Notes: generated by a model from the sequence alone, not told the origin. A DNA stretch of 64,000 nt from Aminobacter sp. HY435 (GCF_027568395.1 NZ_JANKZL010000001.1:62001-126000), one strand, 5' to 3'. Counted from the stretch's first letter, positions 16,009-24,742 are shown. Numbers and translations are program-made.

Positions 16009-16887
16009 TTACACCCGCCTTGCGCTGACGCGCCCGAACAGGCCCTGCGGCCTGAACATCAGGATGATGACCAGCACCAGCAGCGAAGCGAGATCCTGAT
16101 AGGCGCCACCGACCTTGTATGCGGTGAGCATGGCGACGACACCAACAAGCGGACCGCCAATCAGCGTTCCGGCATTGGAGCCGATGCCGCCGACCACTGC
16201 CGCGACAAAGCCGTTGAGCACGTATTTCAGGCCGGCGTCGGGGCTGACGGAGATCACCGGAGCGACGAGGAAGCCGACGGTGCCCACCATCAGGCCGCTG
16301 ATCGCAAAGGAGATCAGTTGCAGGCGGCGAACCGGCAGGCCGGCGGCACGCGCCGCGTCGAAATCCTGCGACAGCGCACTGATGGCGAGGCCGATGAAGG
16401 TGCGACGCAGGAAGAAGCGCAGTGCGAAGAACCAGAAGAACATGGCAGCGATGGCAAGCGCATAGGCGCCCGGCGTGCGGGTGCCCAGGATGCGGAAGCT
16501 CGGTACGATGCTCTGGACCGAATAGGCGAACGGCCCCTGGGTAATCATCAGCAATGCTGCGACGATGACGGAAACCGAGACAGTCGAGATCAGCCAGCTG
16601 TCCTGCTCGACCGACGAGCGCAGCGGCAGAAGCGTGATGTAGCCCTGAATGGTCACAACGGCCGCGATCAGCAGGCCGGTGACAAGGAGCATCAGCGTCC
16701 ACTGCCCGAGGCCAACCTGGTTGGCCAGGAAGTAGGCCGCGAAGCCGCCCAGGATGAACATGTTGCCCTGGGCGAAATTGAAGATATTGGTCGCCCCATG
16801 GACGATATTGAAGCTCATCGCGATGGTGGCGAAGATCGACCCGATGGCCATTCCTCGTATCACGATGATCAGTATTTCACTGAGCAT
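16009..16887 (-). CDS. LIV-type ABC transporter permease (LivH-like)
   Basis: A 292-residue inner-membrane permease. It opens MLSEILIIVIRGMAIGSIFA and carries the LivH hallmark NIVHGATNIFNFAQGNMFILGGFAAYFL. Later it has NGFVAAVVGGIGSNAGTLIGG, the conserved cytoplasmic loop that contacts the ATPase. About eight hydrophobic segments are visible. ATG at 16887 follows GGGAGG. It is the first gene of the operon that runs livH-like, livMG-like, livF-like, thioesterase, GMC and aldo-keto reductase. Operator site D lies 120 bases upstream. Confidence 0.94.
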   Translation of the reverse strand: MLSEILIIVIRGMAIGSIFATIAMSFNIVHGATNIFNFAQGNMFILGGFAAYFLANQVGLGQWTLMLLVTGLLIAAVVTIQGYITLLPLRSSVEQDSWLISTVSVSVIVAALLMITQGPFAYSVQSIVPSFRILGTRTPGAYALAIAAMFFWFFALRFFLRRTFIGLAISALSQDFDAARAAGLPVRRLQLISFAISGLMVGTVGFLVAPVISVSPDAGLKYVLNGFVAAVVGGIGSNAGTLIGGPLVGVVAMLTAYKVGGAYQDLASLLVLVIILMFRPQGLFGRVSARRV

Positions 16888-17006
16888 AAGCTCGCCTCCC
16901 TGACCTCACTTATGGCACCAGACCCGCATCCATCGGGCGAACCCGGCCTGATGACGAGGATGGCGTATTTTGGCGAGAGCTTATGCGTAGCGAAGGCCGC
17001 CGCAAC

Positions 17007-17026
17007 ATCGTTCGAACGGACTAACG
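17007..17026 (-). promoter_or_regulatory. Cluster operator site D upstream of the transporter operon
   Basis: The top strand reads ATCGTTCGAACGGACTAACG. It contains the 10-bp perfect palindrome CGTTCGAACG and matches site C at 17 of 20 positions. It lies 120 bases upstream of the livH-like start, in a 248-base gap that otherwise holds no gene. Confidence 0.6.
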
Positions 17027-17135
17027 ACAAATACCAGCAAACGCGGCGTTTGGTCGCCTGGCAGCCTGTCGTGTTTTCAGCGCGGCAGTTCCGGCACTGC
17101 CAGAAATGTATTTCCCTGTCAGGCGATGGCAACAA

Positions 17136-17975
17136 CTATATCGCAAAGCAGTTCCGGGCAGTCGTTAGAGACGTAGAGGCCACATACTCGAGTTCCCGAT
17201 CTGCCAGATCGGGTGAAATGACTTCCACGCTGAGCGGTGCAACCACTCCCATCACATCGAGCACGGCAACGAAAGCTCTGAGGTCGAAGGCGCCCTGCCC
17301 GCAAAGCTTTCGATGCATCGTGTCAGCCGCCAGCGTCCCCTCGATACGCGCATTGGCGTCGTTGACCTGGACACACAAGATTCGCTCGGCAGGAATACGC
17401 TTCAGGTCTTCGAGCGGCACTCCCGCGCGGAAGACGTGCCACGAATCGACCACAAGGCCGGCGTTGCGAATGCCATCGATGATTGGCAGTGCCGTATCGA
17501 CACTGCGCACGTTGCCCCAGGCAACCAGCTCAAGTGCCATAGACAGCCCCTGTTCTTCGGCGCGGCTGCAAAGCTCCACGAACTTGCGGCGCATGGTCTC
17601 GGCGGAAATGCCACGCTCGCCGAGGTCGGGACCGACATTGACCACCGTCGCACCGAGCGCCCGCGCGGCCTCGAAGGCGATCGCCTCGTTGCGCCGGGAA
17701 AGTTCACCGGCATCGCCATCCATGAACCAGTCGGTGAGGAACTCGATGGAGACGTACTTCATGCCGTTGCGATCGAGGATCGCTCGCAGTTCGGCATTGC
17801 TCATGCCTTCCTGTCGTTGCTCGGCATAGTCACGAAAATGCAGGCACATGCCCCTGTAACCCGCCGCCGCGCACGCCTCTACGCGTTGCACAAAACCATG
17901 GCGCGAGGCGATCGGCGAGCCCGGAATGACACCGCTGATGGTGTGTGAACTGCAGACAAATTCTCTGGCTGCCAT
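17136..17975 (-). CDS. Sugar phosphate isomerase/epimerase-like TIM-barrel protein
   Basis: A 279-residue protein of the xylose isomerase-like / AP endonuclease 2 superfamily. It has the expected pattern of metal-binding acidic and His residues: SIEFLTDWF near residues 75-83, VVNVGPDLGERG, ALELVAWGN (Glu), VVDSWHVFRAG (Asp/His), VQVNDA and LSVEVISPDL. The reaction cannot be assigned: isomerases, epimerases and dehydroshikimate dehydratase-like lyases share this fold. ATG at 17975 follows CAGGAACGAT. The GTCC-N4-GGAC palindrome 63 bases upstream suggests it belongs to the catabolic regulon to its left rather than to the nucleoside-type transporter to its right, from which a strong terminator separates it. 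Confidence 0.87.
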   Translation of the reverse strand: MAAREFVCSSHTISGVIPGSPIASRHGFVQRVEACAAAGYRGMCLHFRDYAEQRQEGMSNAELRAILDRNGMKYVSIEFLTDWFMDGDAGELSRRNEAIAFEAARALGATVVNVGPDLGERGISAETMRRKFVELCSRAEEQGLSMALELVAWGNVRSVDTALPIIDGIRNAGLVVDSWHVFRAGVPLEDLKRIPAERILCVQVNDANARIEGTLAADTMHRKLCGQGAFDLRAFVAVLDVMGVVAPLSVEVISPDLADRELEYVASTSLTTARNCFAI

Positions 17976-18037
17976 ATCGTTCCTGAGCTGATTGGAGCTT
18001 GTTTCTCCTCACAAAGCTCCCGTCATAGCGCTACTTA

Positions 18038-18057
18038 CAGGTCCGTTTGGACTAAAA
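18038..18057 (-). promoter_or_regulatory. Cluster operator site E upstream of the sugar isomerase-like gene
   Basis: The top strand reads CAGGTCCGTTTGGACTAAAA. It has the exact GTCC-N4-GGAC core and the GGACTAA arm found at sites C and D, but its outer left arm differs. It lies about 63 bases upstream of the ATG at 17975. Confidence 0.5.
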
Positions 18058-18083
18058 CGACAGCCGTCACCGGCGGTAGGCAA

Positions 18084-18114
18084 CAAAAAAAGCCCCCGGA
18101 AACCGGGGGCTTTT
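18084..18114 (-). terminator. Bidirectional rho-independent terminator after the BMP-family gene
   Basis: GCCCCCGG (18092-18099) pairs with CCGGGGGC (18103-18110) around an AAA loop. A run of A precedes it and TTTT follows it, so it can work on either strand. It ends the transcript of the binding-protein gene at 18149. Confidence 0.9.
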
Positions 18115-18148
18115 CGGCGCACCTTGCGGTACGCACGATCGATGTCGC

Positions 18149-19219
18149 TTACTGCGGCAGCTTGTCGTCCACGCCCTTGACGTAGAAGTTCAGGCCGAGC
18201 AGCACACCGTCCTGTGCCACTTCGCCGGCCTTCAGCCACTCGGTGCCGTCCTGCTTGGTAACCGGGCCGGTAAACGGGTTGAACGAGCCCGACTTGATCT
18301 TGGCTTCGGTTTCCTCGGCCAGCTTCTTGGTCTCGTCCGACATGTTGGCGTAAGGCGCCATCACGACGTGGCCTTCCTTCATGCCGCCCCAGATGTCGCT
18401 CTGCTTCCAGGTGCCGTCAATGACTTCCTGGATGCGCTCGATGTAGTACGGACCCCAGTCGTCGACGATCGACGTCAGCTGGGTGGTCGGGCCGAACTTG
18501 ATCATGTCGGAAGCCTGGCCGAACGCCTTGATGCCGCGCTCGGTCGCAACCTGCATCGGAGCGGTCGAGTCGGTGTGCTGCGTGATGATGTCGACCCCCT
18601 GGTCGATCAGCGCCTTGGCAGCATCAGCTTCCTTGCCGGCGTCGAACCAGGTGTTGGCCCATACGACCTTGACCTTGAAGTCCGGGTTGACCGACTGCGC
18701 GCCGAGCATGAACGAGTTGATGCCCATCACAACTTCCGGGATCGGGAAGGATGCGATGTAGCCGGCGACGCCAGCCTTCGATTCCTTGGCGGCGATCACG
18801 CCCTGGATGTAGCGGCCTTCATGGAACTTCGAATTGAAGGTCGCGACATTCGGATGCTCGCGCTTGTAGCCCGTGGCGTGTTCGAACTTCACGTCCGGGA
18901 ACTTGCCGGCGACCTTGTTCAGCGGATCCATGTAGCCGAACGATGTTGCGAAGATGATGTTGCAGCCCGAACGCGCGAAACGCTCGATGGCGCGCTCGGC
19001 GTCAGCGCCTTCCGGTACGCTTTCCAGATAGGCCGTCTCGAGTTCGTCGCCAAACTTCTCCTTCGCATGCAGCAGCCCCTGGTGGTGCTGGTAGGAATAG
19101 CCGAAGTCGCCGATTGGGCCGACATAGATCCAGCAGGCCTTGACCTTGGCTTCCGCCGCCACCGTGCCGAACGACATCACGGCTGCGGCGGCCGCCAACG
19201 ACAATATTGTCTTCTTCAT
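18149..19219 (-). CDS. BMP family ABC transporter substrate-binding protein
   Basis: A 356-residue periplasmic binding protein of the basic membrane protein (BmpA/Med) family. It opens MKKTILSLAAAAAVMSFGTV with a signal peptide cut near AEA-KVKA at about residue 25. The family motif VGPIGDFGYSYQHHQG (the aspartate and aromatic residues that bind nucleoside in PnrA/BmpA proteins) is near residues 33-48. GVDIITQHTDSTAPMQVA follows. Family members bind purine nucleosides or related compounds. ATG at 19219 follows AGAGGAACATGAA. Its permease and ATPase genes lie directly upstream, in the same direction. Confidence 0.93.
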   Translation of the reverse strand: MKKTILSLAAAAAVMSFGTVAAEAKVKACWIYVGPIGDFGYSYQHHQGLLHAKEKFGDELETAYLESVPEGADAERAIERFARSGCNIIFATSFGYMDPLNKVAGKFPDVKFEHATGYKREHPNVATFNSKFHEGRYIQGVIAAKESKAGVAGYIASFPIPEVVMGINSFMLGAQSVNPDFKVKVVWANTWFDAGKEADAAKALIDQGVDIITQHTDSTAPMQVATERGIKAFGQASDMIKFGPTTQLTSIVDDWGPYYIERIQEVIDGTWKQSDIWGGMKEGHVVMAPYANMSDETKKLAEETEAKIKSGSFNPFTGPVTKQDGTEWLKAGEVAQDGVLLGLNFYVKGVDDKLPQ

Positions 19220-19333
19220 TTCATGTTCCTCTTACTGGTTGCCCGGGGCACTATCCCATCAACGTTTTTTATAGTCCCAGAAGCGCAATCCCTTGCCGCC
19301 CCCGCCTTAGGGACGCGACTCAAAATCTTGCCC

Positions 19334-20248
19334 TTAGCGATCTGGCACAAACGGCCGCCCCAATGAAGCCGGAGTGTTCACCATCGTCAGTCGCCTGTTG
19401 CGTGAGATTAGAACAAGCACCACGACGGTAGCCAGATAGGGTAGCGAAGAAAGCAGCTGCGACGGCACGCCGATGCCCAGCGCCTGGGCATGAAGCTGGC
19501 CGATCGAAACCGCTCCGAACAGATAGGCGCCCGCCAGCACCCGCCACGGGCGCCATGAGGCGAAGACCACCAGCGCCAGCGCGATCCAGCCGCGGCCGGC
19601 GGTCATGTTTTCATTCCACTGCGGGGTGTAGACGAGCGACAGGTAGGCACCGGCAAGACCGGCACAGGCGCCGCCGAACATCACCGCCATGTAGCGGATG
19701 GCAATGACCTTGATGCCAAGCGCATGGGCCGAGGTGTGGTTGTCGCCGATCGAACGCAAGGTGAGGCCTGCGCGCGTCTTGAACAGGAAGTAGGCGACGC
19801 CGCCGGTCAAGACGATCGAGACGTAGAACAGCGGATCCTGGCCGAAGAACAGCCTGCCGACCATCGGCAGGTCGCTGAGACCGGGAATGTAGACGTAGTC
19901 CATCTTGACACCCGGCAGGCCAACGAAACTTTCGCCCATCATGCCGGCCAGGCCGAGGCCGAGCAGCGTCAGCGCCAGGCCGGTGGCGACCTGATTGGTG
20001 ACCAGCGTCAGCGTCAGGAAGCCGAACAGCAGCGAAAACAGCGCGCCGACCATGATTGCCGCGAGCACGCCGAGCCATGGCGAGCCGGTGGCCAGTGCCA
20101 CGCCGAAGCCGGTCACCGCGCCCATCACCATCATGCCTTCGACGCCGAGATTGAGAACGCCGGAGCGCTCGACCACGAGTTCACCGACGGCTGCGATCAG
20201 AAGCGGGGTCGCCGCCGTCGCGATCGTAAGAAGAATGCCTTCAAACAT
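19334..20248 (-). CDS. ABC transporter permease (nucleoside/BMP type), second subunit
   Basis: A 304-residue inner-membrane permease of the BPD_transp_2 family. MFEGILLTIATAATPLLIAAVGELVVERSG is followed by VLNLGVEGMMVMGAVTGF, the conserved cytoplasmic NLGVEGMM motif of the RbsC/NupQ group. About eight to nine hydrophobic segments are visible. The start at 20248 overlaps the preceding permease gene by 8 bases (ATGTTTGA), so I reject the longer frame that reads back into that gene. A 114-base gap separates it from the binding-protein gene, which probably also has its own promoter. Confidence 0.93.
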   Translation of the reverse strand: MFEGILLTIATAATPLLIAAVGELVVERSGVLNLGVEGMMVMGAVTGFGVALATGSPWLGVLAAIMVGALFSLLFGFLTLTLVTNQVATGLALTLLGLGLAGMMGESFVGLPGVKMDYVYIPGLSDLPMVGRLFFGQDPLFYVSIVLTGGVAYFLFKTRAGLTLRSIGDNHTSAHALGIKVIAIRYMAVMFGGACAGLAGAYLSLVYTPQWNENMTAGRGWIALALVVFASWRPWRVLAGAYLFGAVSIGQLHAQALGIGVPSQLLSSLPYLATVVVLVLISRNRRLTMVNTPASLGRPFVPDR

Positions 20249-21341
20249 TTTGCGTGGCCTCCACGGTCTTTGCAGCGGAGGTGCCGACAAAGCGGATGCG
20301 ATAAAGGATGAGCGTGTCGCAGGCGAGCACGAAGAACAAAAGCATGCCCTGGAAGGCGCGAACCACCTTGTCGGAGACGCCGATGGAGATCTGCGCCGCC
20401 TCGCCGCCGAGATAGGACAGCGCAAGCACGAGGCCGGCGGCAATGATGCCGAGCGGGTTCAGGCGGCCAAGGAACGCCACGATGATGGCGGCAAAGCCGT
20501 AGCCGGGCGAAATGGTCGGCCGCAGCTGGCCGATGGCTCCGGACACTTCCGAAATGCCGGCAAGCCCTGCCAGACCGCCCGAAACCAGGAACGCGAAGAA
20601 CACCATGCGCGACTGCGAGAAGCCCGCGAAGCGACCGGCGCGCGGGCTCTGACCCAGGACCTGGACCTCAAAGCCCTTCAGTGTCCGCGACAGCATGAAC
20701 CACAGCGCGATCGCCGCAACGATGGCGAAGACAAAGCCCCAGTTGGCGCGACCGGAAGCCGACCAGACTTCGGGCAATGTCGCGGCAGCGCTAAAGGTCC
20801 GCGTTTCCGGGAAGTTCATGCCGGCCGGGTTGCGCCAGGGGCCGCGCACCATCCAGTCGAGAAACAGCTGCGCCACATAGACCAGCATCAGGCTGGTCAG
20901 GATCTCGTTGGTGTTGAAGCGAACCTTGAGATAGGCCGGGATGGCGGCATAGGCGGCTCCGCCGGCAATACCCATGAGCAGCATCAGCGGCAGAACGATC
21001 CACGACTGGAAGTCCGGGAACATGACCGGCAGGATCGAGCCGACGATGGCGCCGACCACAAACTGGCCTTCGGCGCCGATGTTCCAGTTGTTGGAGAGGT
21101 AGCAGATCGAAAGGCCGACGGCGATGAGGATCAGCGGCGCTGCCTTGATCGCCAGTTCATGCAGCGACCAGACCTCGCGCAGCGGATCGATGAAATAGTA
21201 ATACAGCGCCTCGACTGGGCTCTTGCCGAGCAGCGAAAACATGATCGCACCGGCGACAAGGGTCAGTCCAAGGGCGATGAACGGCGACAATGCCGCAAAC
21301 AGCGCCGAGCGCTCGGGACGCTTGATAAGTTCGATCCGCAT
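20241..21341 (-). CDS. ABC transporter permease (nucleoside/BMP type), first subunit
   Basis: A 366-residue inner-membrane permease, the longer partner of the pair. It has a hydrophobic N-terminus (FIALGLTLVAGAIMFSLL), then IGLSICYLSNNWNIGAEGQFVVGAIVG with the NIGAEGQ motif, and EILTSLMLVYVAQLF. The usual nine to ten membrane segments are visible. ATG at 21341 overlaps the ATPase stop (TGATG); an in-frame GTG three bases upstream is also possible, since AGGAGG lies before both. Family members import nucleosides with the BMP binding protein. Confidence 0.93.
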   Translation of the reverse strand: MRIELIKRPERSALFAALSPFIALGLTLVAGAIMFSLLGKSPVEALYYYFIDPLREVWSLHELAIKAAPLILIAVGLSICYLSNNWNIGAEGQFVVGAIVGSILPVMFPDFQSWIVLPLMLLMGIAGGAAYAAIPAYLKVRFNTNEILTSLMLVYVAQLFLDWMVRGPWRNPAGMNFPETRTFSAAATLPEVWSASGRANWGFVFAIVAAIALWFMLSRTLKGFEVQVLGQSPRAGRFAGFSQSRMVFFAFLVSGGLAGLAGISEVSGAIGQLRPTISPGYGFAAIIVAFLGRLNPLGIIAAGLVLALSYLGGEAAQISIGVSDKVVRAFQGMLLFFVLACDTLILYRIRFVGTSAAKTVEATQNV

Positions 21342-22924
21342 CACGCGACCTCCTTGCCGTGCTCTGCATGACCGGGCTCGGCGCCGCCCATGAGCAGGCC
21401 GATACGTTCCAAAGTGGCTTCAGCGATGGGGATTGGCTTCGACAGCTCGCCATTGTGCATGACCGCGATCGAGTCCGAGATTTCGAACAGCTCGTCGAGA
21501 TCCTGGCTGATCACCAGCACCGCCGAGCCGCTGCGGGCGAGCTCGATCAGCGCCTGGCGGATACGCGCCGCAGCACCCGCGTCGACGCCCCATGTCGGCT
21601 GGTTGACCACCATCACCGATGGATTGCGGTCAAGTTCGCGGCCGATGATGAACTTTTGCAGGTTGCCGCCCGAGAGGGCTGCGGCCTCTGGGTCGGGCGC
21701 GCTCTTGCGCACGTCCATTTCGGCGATGATGCGCTGCGACGCCTGCTGGATGGCGCTGGTCTTGATGACGCCGGCGGTCCCGACAAACGCCTTGCCATCG
21801 GTCTTGTGCCTCGACAGCAGCAGGTTGTCCGACAGTCGCATGCGCGGCGCAGCACCATGGCCAAGACGCTCCTCCGGCACGAAGGCCGCCCCCAGTAGCC
21901 TGCGCTGCGAAATGCCCAGCTTGCCGGCAGCCTTGCCGCGAATCTGGATGGCGTCGGCGCTTTCCTGCAGGGCTTCGCCGGAAATCGCCTCGAACAACTC
22001 GCCTTGGCCGTTGCCGGCAACACCGGCGATGCCGATCACCTCACCACCGGCCACGCTGAGCCAGATGTCCCTGAGCGGCATCGAGAAGGGTCCCGCCGGC
22101 TTGCGGCTCATGCCACGGATGCCGAGCAACTCCTCGCCGCGCACCGCAGCCGTCGTCCGCTCGGCGTTCTTGACGTCGGTCCCCACCATCATCCGGGCGA
22201 GCGAAGCCGGCGTTTCCTGGCGCGGATCGCAATGACCGACCACCTTGCCGTGGCGCAGCACCGTGGCGCGGTCGCACATGCGCTTCACCTCTTCGAGGCG
22301 ATGCGAGATGTAGAGGATCGACTTGCCTTCGGAGCGCAGCCGTTCGAGCGTTTCGAACAGCTTGTCGGCCTCCTGCGGCGTCAGCACCGATGTCGGCTCG
22401 TCGAGGATGATGAGCTCGGGCGTCTGCAGCAGGCAGCGGATGATTTCGATGCGCTGGCGTTCGCCGACCGAGAGATCGCCAACCAGGGAGTCCGGGTCAA
22501 GCGGCAGGCCATAGGAATAGGACAGCGCCCGCGCTTTGGCGGCAATGGTACCGATGGCGGTGTCGTCGGCCAGGGAAAGCGCAATGTTTTCGGCCGCAGT
22601 CAGCGCCTCGAACAGTGAAAAGTGCTGGAAAACCATGCCGATGCCGAGCTTCTTGGCAACGCCTGGGCTGGTGATGCGGACAGGCTGGCCGTTCCAGCGG
22701 ATTTCGCCGCCATTCGGTTCCAGCGAGCCGAACAGCATCTTCACCAGCGTCGATTTGCCGGCGCCGTTCTCGCCCAGCAAGGCATGTATCTCGCCCTTGG
22801 CGATAGTCAGGTCGACCCGGTCGCAGGCAGTCAGCGTGCCAAAGACCTTCGTCAGACCACGAACCTCAAGCAGGTTCGGCCTGTCGGCTAAAGGGGTTGT
22901 GTCCACAACGCCTCCCATTGTCAT
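21341..22924 (-). CDS. ABC transporter ATP-binding protein with two ATPase domains (nucleoside/BMP type)
   Basis: A 527-residue tandem ABC ATPase. Domain 1 has Walker A GENGAGKST near residues 53-61, signature LSVGERQRIEIIRCL and Walker B LIILDEPTSVLT. Domain 2 has a degenerate P-loop (GVAGNGQGEL near residues 295-305), as is usual for the second half of RbsA/NupO-type proteins, then LSGGNLQKFIIGREL and MVVNQPTWGVDAGA. The Walker B glutamate of the second half is Gln (VNQPT), which fits one catalytically weak site. The start at 22924 is ATG; a second ATG at 22918 is possible. No strong ribosome site is visible before either. Confidence 0.93.
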   Translation of the reverse strand: MTMGGVVDTTPLADRPNLLEVRGLTKVFGTLTACDRVDLTIAKGEIHALLGENGAGKSTLVKMLFGSLEPNGGEIRWNGQPVRITSPGVAKKLGIGMVFQHFSLFEALTAAENIALSLADDTAIGTIAAKARALSYSYGLPLDPDSLVGDLSVGERQRIEIIRCLLQTPELIILDEPTSVLTPQEADKLFETLERLRSEGKSILYISHRLEEVKRMCDRATVLRHGKVVGHCDPRQETPASLARMMVGTDVKNAERTTAAVRGEELLGIRGMSRKPAGPFSMPLRDIWLSVAGGEVIGIAGVAGNGQGELFEAISGEALQESADAIQIRGKAAGKLGISQRRLLGAAFVPEERLGHGAAPRMRLSDNLLLSRHKTDGKAFVGTAGVIKTSAIQQASQRIIAEMDVRKSAPDPEAAALSGGNLQKFIIGRELDRNPSVMVVNQPTWGVDAGAAARIRQALIELARSGSAVLVISQDLDELFEISDSIAVMHNGELSKPIPIAEATLERIGLLMGGAEPGHAEHGKEVA

Positions 22925-23019
22925 TTTTTATATGTTCCCGAGAGCATGGTAGGCGCGTCCAGCTCCGAGCGCAAAGCATGCCACAAGTTGAAAGAGCTTC
23001 AAGAAATTCAGTGAAGACG

Positions 23020-23997
23020 TTAGGGTACAAGTACAGTTGTCCCGGTCGTTTTACGCCCCTCGAGGTCGGCATGGGCCTTTGCGGCGTCGCGCAAGGCATA
23101 GCGCTGGTTGATCCTGATGTTGACAGCTCCCTTGAGCACCACATCGAAAAGCGCATCCGCCGAACGGACCAGGTCGTCGCGTTTGGCGTTGTAGGCGAAC
23201 AAGGTAGGCCGCGTCGCATACAGCGATCCCTTCTGCGCCAGCAGGGAAATGCTGAACGGCGGGATCGGACCCGACGACTGGCCAAAACTGACGAATGTCC
23301 CAAGCTGGCGCAGGCAATCCAGTGAACCTGGGAAGGTGTCGTTGCCGACGGAATCGTAGACCACGTCGCACTTCTTGCCACCGGTGATGGCCGCGACTTC
23401 GGCGACGAAATCCTGGTCGCGATAGTTGATGATGTGATCGAAGCCGTGCGCCTTGGCGAGTTCGCCCTTCTCCCTTGATCCGACGGTGCCGATCACGGTC
23501 GCACCGAGGTGCTTGGCCCATTGCCCGAGAATGAGGCCCACGCCGCCGGCAGCGGCGTGGTAGAGCACGGTGTCACCAGCCTTGACCTTGAACGTGCGCA
23601 GCAGCAGGTATTCGGCGGTCATGCCCTTCAGCATCATTCCCGCCGCCTGTTCGTCGGAAATGCCATCGGGCACCTGAACCAGCCTGTCGGCTGCAATGAC
23701 CCGCTGTTCGCAATAGGCGCCGGTGGGAACGGCATAGGCGACGCGGTCGCCGACCTTCAGCCAGTCGACGCCCTCGCCCAGTTCGAGCACCACGCCGGCT
23801 GCCTCGCCACCGGGAATGACCGGCATGCCTGCCGGAGCCGGGTAAAGGCCGGTGCGGAAATAGACGTCGATGAAATTGAGCCCGATGGCCGTCTGGCGGA
23901 TCAGCGCCTGGCCTGGGCCTGGACGTCCTGCGTCGATCTCTTCATAGACCAGCGCCTCGGGGCCGCCGTGGCTGTGAACGCGTATGGCTTTGGGCAC
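23020..23997 (-). CDS. Quinone oxidoreductase (zeta-crystallin / QOR family)
   Basis: A 325-residue MDR-superfamily NADPH:quinone oxidoreductase without zinc-binding cysteines. It opens PKAIRVHSHGGPEALVYEEIDAG and has LNFIDVYFRTGLYP, GGEAAGVVLELGEGV and the NADPH site HAAAGGVGLILGQWAKHLGA. ATG is absent; the GTG at 23997 matches the family start (V/MPKAIRVH) and follows AGGGAAAG. It lies 4 bases after the phosphatidylcholine synthase gene, so they are likely cotranscribed, though no functional link is known. Role: one- or two-electron reduction of quinones or an alkenal in the cytoplasm. Confidence 0.93.
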   Translation of the reverse strand: MPKAIRVHSHGGPEALVYEEIDAGRPGPGQALIRQTAIGLNFIDVYFRTGLYPAPAGMPVIPGGEAAGVVLELGEGVDWLKVGDRVAYAVPTGAYCEQRVIAADRLVQVPDGISDEQAAGMMLKGMTAEYLLLRTFKVKAGDTVLYHAAAGGVGLILGQWAKHLGATVIGTVGSREKGELAKAHGFDHIINYRDQDFVAEVAAITGGKKCDVVYDSVGNDTFPGSLDCLRQLGTFVSFGQSSGPIPPFSISLLAQKGSLYATRPTLFAYNAKRDDLVRSADALFDVVLKGAVNIRINQRYALRDAAKAHADLEGRKTTGTTVLVP

Positions 23998-24001
23998 GGG
24001 T

Positions 24002-24742
24002 TCAATCTTTCCCTGTTCCGAGCTCCGGTTTGCCCCCAAGATTGGGGAAAAGCTGCATCACACCACCGATGAAGAACAGATAGATGCCGCTGACCGCGAT
24101 GCCGATCTTGATCCATTCGCTGGCGTTCATGCCCTGGGCCAGCGCCAGGCCGCCGAAGGCGCACCAGATCAGCGTCATCGGCAGGTTGATGCTGCGCAGC
24201 CGCACGACGCGCACTGGATGCAGGAAGTTCATCGGCACGAAGGTCAGGATGCCGGCGATCATCACGACGGCGAACGACACCCATTGCCCCGGTTCGATGA
24301 CAAACAGCGTGAACACAACCATGTTCCAGACCACTGGGAAGCCCTTGAAGAAATTCTCCTTCGTCTTCATTCCGGTGTCGGCGTAGTAGATCGCACTCGA
24401 CACGACGATGATCGCGCCCGACAGGAACGACAGCCCCTCGCCCATGAAGCCACTCTGGTAGAGCGCAAAAGCCGGGATCAGGACGTAGGTGACGTAGTCG
24501 ATGATGTTGTCGAGAAGTTCACCCGACCAGGTCGGCAGGATCTCCTTGACCTCGAGCTTGCGCGCGATCGGACCATCGATGCCGTCGACGAAAAGCGCCA
24601 ACCCCAGCCACCAGAACATCGCCGTCCAGCGTTCCTCGCTGGCTGCGACAAGCGACAGGAAGGCCAGGAACGAGCCGGACGCGGTGAGAAGATGGACCGA
24701 AAAGGCGCGTGCCTGCGGCCACGTAACTTTCTTGGGCTTCAC
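24002..24742 (-). CDS. pcs: Phosphatidylcholine synthase
   Basis: Makes phosphatidylcholine from CDP-diacylglycerol and choline in the inner membrane; this pathway is characteristic of rhizobia and relatives. The 246 residues include the modified CDP-alcohol phosphotransferase motif: DGPIAR, a longer spacer than usual, then GELLDNIID with the metal-binding aspartates (residues about 58-83). About six to eight hydrophobic segments follow. I chose the GTG at 24742 (VKPKKVTWPQARAFSVHLLTASG), since known Pcs proteins start close to the ARAFSVH block. Longer frames to 24886 add 48 residues unlike the family. The gene is divergent from the flavin monooxygenase at 25121. Confidence 0.93.
   Translation of the reverse strand: MKPKKVTWPQARAFSVHLLTASGSFLAFLSLVAASEERWTAMFWWLGLALFVDGIDGPIARKLEVKEILPTWSGELLDNIIDYVTYVLIPAFALYQSGFMGEGLSFLSGAIIVVSSAIYYADTGMKTKENFFKGFPVVWNMVVFTLFVIEPGQWVSFAVVMIAGILTFVPMNFLHPVRVVRLRSINLPMTLIWCAFGGLALAQGMNASEWIKIGIAVSGIYLFFIGGVMQLFPNLGGKPELGTGKD

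Noticed and set aside
16007-16702. Extended N-terminus of the LivM-LivG fusion
   Set aside because: The extra sequence is the livH-like gene read in the wrong frame.
16869-17135. 88-codon minus-strand frame upstream of the LIV permease
   Set aside because: It overlaps the livH-like start and operator site D, and has no homology or ribosome site.
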